From contig NZ_JQAR01000008.1 in the NCBI RefSeq assembly GCF_001437155.1, positions 1 to 64,000 on the forward strand: a stretch of 64,000 bases of DNA. Reading direction: 5' to 3'. Origin of the DNA: Liquorilactobacillus mali. GTDB taxonomy: Bacteria > Bacillota > Bacilli > Lactobacillales > Lactobacillaceae. The notes under the pieces were generated by a model. That model worked only from the letters and a program-made list of their open reading frames with translations, searched no databases and was not told the origin of the DNA. A program made the translations under genes and the position numbers. How positions within the stretch are numbered: the stretch's first letter is position 1; every line of letters starts with the position of its first letter. This document shows positions 37,170 through 44,499 of the stretch, piece after piece.

Positions 37170-37198
37170 AGTATAAATGTTACTGAATTTTAAGTCAA
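37170..37198 (-). promoter_or_regulatory. Promoter of the T-box-oppA transcript
   Basis: On the minus strand TTGACT (37198-37193), 17 nt, TATACT (37175-37170). Transcription would start about 37163. Confidence 0.75.
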
Positions 37199-37404
37199 CT
37201 ATTAGTCGTAAAAAATAAGGAATGAAAATAATTGCTGGCTGTTGATGATAGATAAAAAGTTATATTGTAATATTAATTTGAAAGTACGATACAAAAAAAC
37301 TCACAGAGAATCCCTGGTAGTATAAGAATGATTAATAGATATTTTTTAGAAATACTAAATATGTTAGGCTAGTATTATCAATTAATATTAGGGGTATTTA
37401 AATT

Positions 37405-37815
37405 TTGAAAAAAACAGGTACGATCAGTCATATTGAATTATATGTGGGAAACTTAAAAGAAACACGAAATTTTTGGGAATGGTTATTAGTTGATAAACTC
37501 AATTACCAGCTATTTCAAGAATGGGAAAACGGTGTAAGTTTTCGTTTTGATGGGACCTATATTGTTTTTGTGCAGACTGAGAGATTTGAGCCAAAATATA
37601 ATAGGACAGCTATAGGACTAAATCACTTAGCTTTTTATGTTGAATCTTCTCAGATTGTTGACTTGATTCGTCAAGAGATCCATGAGCGCGGATATAATGA
37701 GCTGTATGGGGAACGTTACCCTCATGCAGGTGGTAATGATGTGTATACGTTATTTTTTGAAGATCCAGATAGGATTAAAGTCGAAATTGTCAGTGATGAA
37801 AAACGAATTAGGTAG
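37405..37815 (+). CDS. VOC/glyoxalase-fold protein
   Basis: 136 residues with a TTG start and a weak AGGGG site 10 nt before; no other start fits better. One vicinal-oxygen-chelate domain: begins ISHIELYVGNLKETRNFWEWLL (first beta-alpha-beta module with possible His metal ligand), second module begins LNHLAFYVES and ends FFEDPDRIKVEIV. The family covers glyoxalase I, dioxygenases and fosfomycin-type resistance; the substrate here is unknown. Confidence 0.8.
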   Translation: MKKTGTISHIELYVGNLKETRNFWEWLLVDKLNYQLFQEWENGVSFRFDGTYIVFVQTERFEPKYNRTAIGLNHLAFYVESSQIVDLIRQEIHERGYNELYGERYPHAGGNDVYTLFFEDPDRIKVEIVSDEKRIR

Positions 37816-38207
37816 AGCTTAACTGCAAGTTAGATGATTTCTGTGATGATGTGATGGCCTATTAATACATTTTTTAGGTGGCAAGAGTAAAATGTATAAA
37901 GAAAATATCATAAAAGTTCAAAATAATAACATTAGGCAAAGATTAATCTAAGATTAAAATTAAATATGAACTAAAAAAGATGGAAAATAAAATAAAAGCC
38001 ATCTTTTTTTATTTATACTAATTAATAATGAATAAATATTGTTATTACAGCTTTATTATGTATAATTATATAAAATGAGTGTTGCGAAATTATAATCCGT
38101 ATCCTACATTAATTCTACAATTTTTCTTGGGATATAATGATATACAGAAGACATTATTTTAGTGATATAAGTTATAAATATTCAAAATGTAATGAGGAGG
38201 AGTTTAA
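37816..38207. other. Intergenic region VOC gene to glutamine-synthetase-like gene
   Basis: It holds the terminator of the VOC gene (37974-38010; AAAAAAGATGG / CCATCTTTTTT) and a TATAAT box at 38133-38138 for the next operon. Otherwise A+T-rich with no gene seen. Confidence 0.55.
37974..38010 (+). terminator. Rho-independent terminator
   Basis: AAAAAAGATGG (37974-37984) pairs with CCATCTTTTTT (37999-38009), then more T. Confidence 0.75.
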
Positions 38208-39578
38208 ATGGTTGAACAAAGTGCAGAAGATATTGCGGGAGCACAAGCTTTTATTGCTGCTAATAATATCAAACTCTTAGAGTTTGTGTATGTTGATTAC
38301 AATGGAATTGCGCGTGGAAAGACGATTACAGTCAAGAAACTCGGCAGTCATTTGATAAGTGGGATTGGGATTACACGGGCAATGTTTGGCATGAATTCGC
38401 ATGACCAACTCCAAGATATTGTGGGTATGACTGCAGTGGGTGAAGTACGGTTAATTCCAGATTTGAAAACACTTGCGCTTGTTCCGGGTGTCAAACAAAT
38501 TGCCACATTGATGTGTGATCATTATGATACAGCTCAAAATTTGTATGAAGCAGATCCTAGGTTATTATTGCAAAATGTCCTTGAGAAGTATGCAGATATG
38601 GGTTTGAAAACAATTGGAACATATGAAAATGAATTTATTTATTTCAAAGAGAATGAAGAAAAGAAATTAGAGCCTGTTGATGAGCATCCCTGCTTTAGTA
38701 TTGATGCAACTGGCACTTTTTATCATATGCTGCCAGAGGTCCTAGAGGCACTCGAAGAAAGTGGGATAGATGCTGAACAATATTATCCAGAGGCTGGTTT
38801 TGGACAGCACGAGCTATCAATGGAACCAACGGATTTATTAAGTGCGGCGGATAATGAAATTAGGTTTAAGCGTGTAATCAAAGGTGTTGCCAAAAAGCAT
38901 GATTTATTTACGACGTTTGCACCAAAACCGCTTCTTGCGACCGAGGGAAATGGTGGTCACATACATTTTTCATTGTGGAAGATTGAGGACGATTCAAATG
39001 CGTTATACGACGAATCTGATGAGATGAAGTTGAGCATACTTGGAAAGTATTTTGTTGGGGGACTGCTCAAACATATAAAAGCTGTAGTTGCATTGACATG
39101 TCCAACGGTTAATTCATATCAACGATTACAACCGGGAGAGTGGAGTTCGGCTTATGCGACATATGGTCAGGATAACCGTGAGGCCGCAGTACGAATTCCA
39201 TCAACTTTCTGGGGAAATCAGGAGAGTTCGATGAACATTGAATTGAAGGCCAGTGATGCCTCTGCCAATCCCTATTTGGCGATTGCAGGAATCCTGTTAG
39301 CAGGTCTTGATGGAATCAAAAATAAAGTCTTACCTAACCAACCTGTCGATGTTGACCCCGCAGAATTATCTGCTGAAGAAAGAGAAAAATTCGGAGTTAA
39401 AAAATTACCGAATTCCTTGGATGAAGCAATTGAAGAACTTGCAGCGGATGAATATTTTAAGAAGGTATTGCCTGCTAAATTATTAGAAGCATATTGCAAG
39501 GTTAAGAAATCAGAAGTTAAGTTTTATGATGGGATGCAGCAAGAAAAAATTGCAGAATTACATCGTTTGATTTACTAA
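38208..39578 (+). CDS. Glutamine synthetase-family ligase (gamma-glutamyl-amine type candidate)
   Basis: 456 residues. GS fold: beta-grasp N-terminus (LLEFVYVDYNGIARGK), the YENEFIYF catalytic Glu pair, AGFGQHELSMEP, NGGHIHFSLW and NREAAVRIPS. It lacks the usual GlnA ending and diverges from the housekeeping GlnR-GlnA pair. Proteins of this subfamily include PuuA (gamma-glutamylputrescine synthetase) and GlnA3-like enzymes that ligate glutamate to amines. GAGGAGGAG lies 6-8 nt before ATG. It is followed by an APC permease and an isochorismatase-type hydrolase, so an amine taken up by the permease is a likely substrate. Confidence 0.85.
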   Translation: MVEQSAEDIAGAQAFIAANNIKLLEFVYVDYNGIARGKTITVKKLGSHLISGIGITRAMFGMNSHDQLQDIVGMTAVGEVRLIPDLKTLALVPGVKQIATLMCDHYDTAQNLYEADPRLLLQNVLEKYADMGLKTIGTYENEFIYFKENEEKKLEPVDEHPCFSIDATGTFYHMLPEVLEALEESGIDAEQYYPEAGFGQHELSMEPTDLLSAADNEIRFKRVIKGVAKKHDLFTTFAPKPLLATEGNGGHIHFSLWKIEDDSNALYDESDEMKLSILGKYFVGGLLKHIKAVVALTCPTVNSYQRLQPGEWSSAYATYGQDNREAAVRIPSTFWGNQESSMNIELKASDASANPYLAIAGILLAGLDGIKNKVLPNQPVDVDPAELSAEEREKFGVKKLPNSLDEAIEELAADEYFKKVLPAKLLEAYCKVKKSEVKFYDGMQQEKIAELHRLIY

Positions 39579-39606
39579 TATGAAGATATGAAATGAGAGG
39601 GAAAAA

Positions 39607-40938
39607 ATGAAAGAAGAGAAAAAATTATCTTTATTAGAGGTTTTTGGTCTATCGATAGCAGTGGTTGCACCAACTGGAGCGATGGCATTTAATACTGCCG
39701 GGACTGCAGCTGCAGCGGGATCTGCAATTCCACTGGCATTTATCCTAGGTGGTCTTGGAATTTTTTTTGTTGGGATATCTTTTGTTGAGTTAGCGCATCA
39801 TATTCCAGGTGAAGGTTCAGCATACGCGTATAATTCTAAAGCATTGGGTGAAAGAATAGGATTCTTATCTGGTTGGGCTTTAACACTTACATATATTTCC
39901 TTTACGGTCGGATGTGTGAGTATATTTTCTAACTTCGCTGATGTATTCTTGAAACATTTTGGTATTGACTTGCCAATTCCATTTTATATCGTAATTGCAT
40001 TAGTGGCTGGTTGGTGGTTAAGCCATAAAGGAATTGAGTTTTCGACAAGATTTGCTTTGGTTCTTGAATTGATTTCGGTTGCAGCTTTGGCAATCTTAGC
40101 ATTAGTAATTATTTTTTCTGGTGGTGATAATGGTAATTCAGTTAAACCTTTTGCTTTGGCTGGTACGCCTCTAAGTGGTTTAGGAACTGGGATGGTTTTT
40201 GCATTGTTATCATTTGCTGGTTTTGAAGGAGCTGCAACGGTTGCCCCCCAAGCGAAGAAACCTAAAAAAGCAATTACTGTGGCAATCTTAGGAACCGTAA
40301 TTTTTGCAGTTATTTTTTATGTGGTTGTTAGTTATGCGCAAGTTATTGGTTTTGGAACTAGTAATATTACGAAACTTGCTAATTCATCAGCACCATTAAA
40401 TTACTTAGCCACTCGATACGTAGGAAGTTATATGGCGGTGTTTATTGATTTTGCAAGCTGCACAAGCTTTTTTGCCTGCTATTTAGGTGCAATGAATGCT
40501 GCAGCATTTATGATGAAAGCCTTGGCAGATAACGGCTATCTTACATCTTGGTTTTCTGTAAATAAGACATTAGTTGCGACCCCTAAGCATGCTTTAGATA
40601 CAGTCTCTGTTATTGCTTTGGTTGCCTATATAATCTTTGGTTTAAAGGTTGGTCCAACTAATTTCTATAATTATTGTGGGACATTGGGAACATTATCACT
40701 GTTACTGGTTTATGTAATGGTTAATATTGGAGCAATTAAGTATTTCATGCAACATCGTGAGTATTTTTCCTTTTGGAAACACCTATTTTCACCAATTGTG
40801 GGAACGTGTGTACTGATTTATCCTATTTACAGTAATCTTTGGCCAGTCCCGAGTTTTCCAATGAATTTGTTTCCATACATTGTGATTGTTTGGATATTAA
40901 TTGGAGTAGTAATCTCATATAAGAGAAGAGTCAACTAA
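39607..40938 (+). CDS. APC-superfamily amino-acid/amine permease
   Basis: 443 residues, about twelve transmembrane helices. N-terminus KLSLLEVFGLSIAVVAPTGAMAFNTAG is the unwound TM1 region of the family. Other marks: HHIPGEGSAYAYNSKALGERIGFLSGW and SFAGFEGAATVAPQAKKPKKAI. Lies 28 nt after the ligase gene with GAGAGGGAAA as ribosome site. Substrate probably shared with the enzymes on either side. Confidence 0.88.
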   Translation: MKEEKKLSLLEVFGLSIAVVAPTGAMAFNTAGTAAAAGSAIPLAFILGGLGIFFVGISFVELAHHIPGEGSAYAYNSKALGERIGFLSGWALTLTYISFTVGCVSIFSNFADVFLKHFGIDLPIPFYIVIALVAGWWLSHKGIEFSTRFALVLELISVAALAILALVIIFSGGDNGNSVKPFALAGTPLSGLGTGMVFALLSFAGFEGAATVAPQAKKPKKAITVAILGTVIFAVIFYVVVSYAQVIGFGTSNITKLANSSAPLNYLATRYVGSYMAVFIDFASCTSFFACYLGAMNAAAFMMKALADNGYLTSWFSVNKTLVATPKHALDTVSVIALVAYIIFGLKVGPTNFYNYCGTLGTLSLLLVYVMVNIGAIKYFMQHREYFSFWKHLFSPIVGTCVLIYPIYSNLWPVPSFPMNLFPYIVIVWILIGVVISYKRRVN

Positions 40939-40964
40939 AAGGCAGATAATGGAGGAATCTATGA

Positions 40965-41654
40965 ATGGAAGATACTTTATATTATTCAACAAACGACAGC
41001 GGAGATTTTGTTTACCCGATTGAGAAGGACAGCACAATTCTTTTAGTTGTAGATATGCAAAATGAATTTGTACTTGATAATTTTGGGGATGCCGTGAAGT
41101 TCAAAGAAGAAGGTACCTTTGAGCAGTGGCGTCCTTTTTATGAAAGGATAAACCAAATTGTCATTCCAAATAATAGAAAATTATTGAATTTTTTTCGTAA
41201 AGAAGATATGTTAATTTCCTATGCTCGAATTGCAAGCTTTAGAACAGATGGCCGAGACCGTTCACCTGTGCAACGACGACCAGGGTGGAATAATATTTTG
41301 TTGCAAAAGACATCCTACGGTTCACAAATCATTGATGTACTTGCCCCTGAAAAAGAAGATATTATTGTTGAAAAATCAACTGATAGTGTCGTTAATGGAA
41401 CAGCTTATGTACAATTGTTGAATAATTTACAGATTAAAACAGTAGTAGTAACCGGTGTTGTTACAGATCAGTGTGTGGCAACATCTGTACGAGACTTGGC
41501 TGACCGTGGTTTTAATGTCATTGTTGCTGAAGATGCTTGTGCTGGAGCAACGATGGATGTGCACGAAGCAGAGTTGAAAATTATGAATCATATTTATTGT
41601 GATGTAATGAAGACTGAAGATATCCAACAGTTAATGGGAAACTTGATAAAATGA
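40965..41654 (+). CDS. Isochorismatase-like cysteine hydrolase
   Basis: 229 residues. Catalytic triad residues visible: Asp in LLVVDMQNEF, Lys in IIVEKSTDS and nucleophilic Cys in VVTDQCVATS, after the cis-peptide VVTGVVTD. The family hydrolyses amides, carbamoyl groups and enol ethers (nicotinamidase, RutB, N-carbamoylsarcosine amidase). As third gene of this operon it probably cleaves an amide produced or imported by it. The ATG at 40961 in another frame soon stops; GGAGGAAT serves ATG 40965. Confidence 0.87.
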   Translation: MEDTLYYSTNDSGDFVYPIEKDSTILLVVDMQNEFVLDNFGDAVKFKEEGTFEQWRPFYERINQIVIPNNRKLLNFFRKEDMLISYARIASFRTDGRDRSPVQRRPGWNNILLQKTSYGSQIIDVLAPEKEDIIVEKSTDSVVNGTAYVQLLNNLQIKTVVVTGVVTDQCVATSVRDLADRGFNVIVAEDACAGATMDVHEAELKIMNHIYCDVMKTEDIQQLMGNLIK

Positions 41655-41675
41655 TATAAGTTAAAATTTAAGACT

Positions 41676-41724
41676 AGTTTCAGTACTAATAGACGAAAAT
41701 CAATTAATACTGAAACTTTTTTTA
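41676..41724 (+). terminator. Rho-independent terminator after the ligase-permease-hydrolase operon
   Basis: AGTTTCAGTA (41676-41685) pairs with TACTGAAACT (41708-41717), then a run of seven T. Confidence 0.85.
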
Positions 41725-41770
41725 TTTGAATTAATAATGCAAATAATTTTTTGATAACCCATCATCTTTG

Positions 41771-41820
41771 TTGACAAATGTAAACTTTGATAATATCATA
41801 CACTTATAGTTACAACTGTA
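41771..41820 (+). promoter_or_regulatory. copYBAZ promoter with two cop boxes
   Basis: TTGACA (41771-41776) and TATCAT (41795-41800, spacer 18). Two copper boxes flank it: GACAAATGTA at 41773-41782 over the -35 (one base from TACAnnTGTA) and a perfect TACAACTGTA at 41811-41820 just downstream of the start site. The paired arrangement equals that of Enterococcus hirae cop. Confidence 0.85.
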
Positions 41821-41845
41821 GACAAAAACAAAAAGGGTGACATAA

Positions 41846-42286
41846 ATGACAGCAATCGATGCGACAAAAATGAGTCCTGCAGAATGGGAATTAATGCGAA
41901 TTATTTGGACCAAGAATGGAGCAAGCAGTACTGAAGTAATTAAACTGATGCAGCAAAAGCGTGCTTGGACAGAATCTACAATCAAAACCTTGTTAAGAAG
42001 ACTTGTGAATAAAAAGATTTTGAAGACTGTGAAAGACGGGCGCAAGTTTATCTATCATCCAACTGTTGGAGAAAAAGAGGCAATGGATGAAAATGTTACG
42101 GAATTATTTGACCATTTATGCAATATGAAAAAAGGGAAAGTTGTAATTGAATTACTTTCAAAATTAGAATTAAGCCGTTCGGATATTAAAGAATTGCAAA
42201 GAATATTAGAGCAAAAAAGTAAAACTGCACCAGAAATGGTGAAATGCGATTGTTTACCCGAAGGGATGAAAAATGAATGTTGTTAA
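41846..42286 (+). CDS. copY: Copper-responsive repressor CopY
   Basis: 146 residues. BlaI/CopY winged-helix domain (MSPAEWELMRIIWTKNGASSTEV ... SATIKTLLRRLV-type segment). C-terminal metal motif: KCDCLP ... NECC, a CxC pair followed by adjacent cysteines, a variant of the canonical CxCx4-5CxC. Zn-CopY binds the cop boxes; copper displaces zinc and frees the operon. AAAGGGTGAC lies before ATG. Confidence 0.93.
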   Translation: MTAIDATKMSPAEWELMRIIWTKNGASSTEVIKLMQQKRAWTESTIKTLLRRLVNKKILKTVKDGRKFIYHPTVGEKEAMDENVTELFDHLCNMKKGKVVIELLSKLELSRSDIKELQRILEQKSKTAPEMVKCDCLPEGMKNECC

Positions 42287-42318
42287 ACTTGCCAGAAAAT
42301 AAGTGGGGGGTTAAGTAC

Positions 42319-44499
42319 ATGAAGAATGATGGGAAAGAAAATTCAAAGATGGAGCACCATAATATGTCGAAAATGGACCATGGTGAGACGGAGCATCATG
42401 ACATGTCAGGTATGAACCATGACGAAATGAAGCATCATGATATGTCCGAGATGAATCATGATCAGATGGGACATCATGATATGCAGAAAATGGATCACAG
42501 TCAGATGGGGCATGATATGAGTGCTGGACACATGCATCACATGGGTAATTTCAAACAAAAGTTTTGGATCTCGTTTGTAGTTGCTTTGCCGATATTTATA
42601 CTTTCATCATTTATGGGGATTGAACTTCCTTTTGACTTATCATTTCCTGGTTCAGATTGGTTGGTTCTATTGCTAGGAACATTTCTTTTTTTCTACGGAG
42701 GACAGCCATTTTATACTGGGGCATGGCAGGAGATAAAAGAAAAAAGCCCAGCAATGATGACGCTGATTACGTTGGGTATTAGTGTGGCCTACATCTATAG
42801 TTTATATGCTTTTATTATGAATCATTTTATCACTGGTGTGCCACATGTAATGGACTTTTTTTGGGAATTAGCAAGTTTAATTGTCATCATGTTGCTGGGA
42901 CATTGGATTGAGATGAATGCTACGATGAATGCGGGCAATGCACTTGAGAAGATGGCTGCTTTATTACCTGGTGAAGCGCATGTGACCGAAGGCGGAAAAA
43001 TGTTTGATGTGCCATTGAGTAAGCTGAAGGAAGGACAAAAAGTTAGGGTTTTGGCAGGAGAAAAAATACCAGCCGATGGGGAGATTCTCGAGGGTGTAAG
43101 TTCTGTGAATGAATCGTTGGTGACCGGTGAATCTAAAGCCATTTTAAAGAAAGAAAAAGATAAAGTTATTGGTGGTTCGTTGAATGGAGATGGGACTCTT
43201 CTTGTTGCTGTCACTGGAATTGGCGAGAATAGTTATTTAGCACAAGTTGGCAGGCTTGTGGAACAGGCACAGAAAGATAAGTCAAAAGCTGAATCAATTG
43301 CTGATTCAGTATCTAAGTGGTTGTTTTATGCGGCATTATTAATCGGGATTATTGCATTTTTAGCTTGGTTGAACCTCGCAGATATGAGTACTGCACTTAA
43401 TCGAGCTGTTGCAGTCTTAGTAATTGCGTGCCCACATGCATTGGGATTGGCTATTCCGCTTGTTGTTTCTAGAAGTACTTCATTGGCAGCAGCACATGGA
43501 TTACTAATTCGGAACCGAACCGCTTTGGAACAGGTCAAGCACTTAGATGTTATTTTGATGGATAAAACAGGAACTTTAACCGAAGGTGTTTTTAAAGTAA
43601 ATGAGGTCAAAAGTTTGCATTCAAATTATTCAGATAATGAAGTTTTGGGTTTAATGGCACAACTTGAGGCAAATTCGAATCATCCATTAGCTGCAGGTAT
43701 TCTTGCTGAAATGAGGAATCGTAAGTTAAAAACGGGTTCTGCATCTAATGCTCAGACGGTTAAGGGTGTGGGTATCACTGGTACAATTGATGGTCATGAA
43801 TATAGTATTGTAACGGCAGATTATTTGAGGAGGAATAACATTGAATTCAATCAAACACAGTTTACTACTTTAGCTCAAAAAGGTAATTCGATTAGTTACT
43901 TGATAAGCAGCAGTAAAAAAATTCTGGGTTTTGTCGCTCAAGGTGATGAAGTTAAGCCAGAGTCAAAGGCCTTTATTACTGAACTGCATAAACTTGGAAT
44001 TGAACCTGTTATGTTAACAGGTGATAATGAATTGGCTGCTCATAAAGTAGCTCAACAACTCGGTGAAATCATTGTCAAGGCAAATTTGAAGCCAGAAGAT
44101 AAAGAAAAGATTGTTAGACAATATCAAAATGAAGGTCACCATGTGATGATGATTGGTGATGGAGTCAACGATGCTCCCAGTTTAATGAGAGCCGACATAG
44201 GTGTTGCGATTGGAGCAGGGACTGATGTGGCAATTGATTCAGCCGATGTAATTTTGGTTAAGAGTAACCCCATGGATGTTTTGGACTTCTTATATCTTGC
44301 AAAAGCAACCAATCGAAAAATGGTTGAGAATCTCTGGTGGGGTGCAGGGTACAATATTGTCGCATTGCCACTTGCAGCAGGACTTCTTGCAGGAATAGGT
44401 CTTATTTTAAGCCCAGCAGTTGGGGCAATTGTGATGTCGCTTTCAACTATTATCGTTGCTTTAAATGCAATGACATTGAAACTTGAGGTGAGTGACTGA
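42319..44499 (+). CDS. copB: Copper-transporting P1B-type ATPase CopB (CPH type)
   Basis: 726 residues from ATG 42319, which has GGGGGG 8 nt upstream; the longer in-frame ATG at 42277 overlaps copY and lacks a site. N-terminal 60-70 residues are Met/His-rich with four 13-residue repeats (HHxMSxMxHxxxx). Then eight predicted helices, TGES, CPH at residues 371-373 (P1B-3 type), phosphorylation motif DKTGTL at 415-420, and the HP and GDGVNDAP hinge. Exports copper or silver from the cytoplasm. The stop overlaps copA by one base. Confidence 0.92.
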   Translation: MKNDGKENSKMEHHNMSKMDHGETEHHDMSGMNHDEMKHHDMSEMNHDQMGHHDMQKMDHSQMGHDMSAGHMHHMGNFKQKFWISFVVALPIFILSSFMGIELPFDLSFPGSDWLVLLLGTFLFFYGGQPFYTGAWQEIKEKSPAMMTLITLGISVAYIYSLYAFIMNHFITGVPHVMDFFWELASLIVIMLLGHWIEMNATMNAGNALEKMAALLPGEAHVTEGGKMFDVPLSKLKEGQKVRVLAGEKIPADGEILEGVSSVNESLVTGESKAILKKEKDKVIGGSLNGDGTLLVAVTGIGENSYLAQVGRLVEQAQKDKSKAESIADSVSKWLFYAALLIGIIAFLAWLNLADMSTALNRAVAVLVIACPHALGLAIPLVVSRSTSLAAAHGLLIRNRTALEQVKHLDVILMDKTGTLTEGVFKVNEVKSLHSNYSDNEVLGLMAQLEANSNHPLAAGILAEMRNRKLKTGSASNAQTVKGVGITGTIDGHEYSIVTADYLRRNNIEFNQTQFTTLAQKGNSISYLISSSKKILGFVAQGDEVKPESKAFITELHKLGIEPVMLTGDNELAAHKVAQQLGEIIVKANLKPEDKEKIVRQYQNEGHHVMMIGDGVNDAPSLMRADIGVAIGAGTDVAIDSADVILVKSNPMDVLDFLYLAKATNRKMVENLWWGAGYNIVALPLAAGLLAGIGLILSPAVGAIVMSLSTIIVALNAMTLKLEVSD
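42355..42510 (+). repeat. Four 39-bp in-frame repeats in copB
   Basis: Four tandem units of 39 bp (13 codons), each starting CATCAT or CACCAT, encoding HHNMSKMDHGETE, HHDMSGMNHDEMK, HHDMSEMNHDQMG and HHDMQKMDHSQMG. A partial, diverged continuation follows (HDMSAGHMHHMG). They form the metal-binding N-terminus of CopB. Copy number could vary between strains by slippage. Confidence 0.85.

Noticed and set aside
38208..39578. Housekeeping glutamine synthetase GlnA
   Set aside because: No GlnR gene beside it, divergent sequence, and operon partners (APC permease, isochorismatase-like hydrolase) point to an amine ligase.
42277..42318. ATG 42277 as copB start
   Set aside because: It overlaps copY and has no ribosome site, while ATG 42319 has GGGGGG at the right distance.
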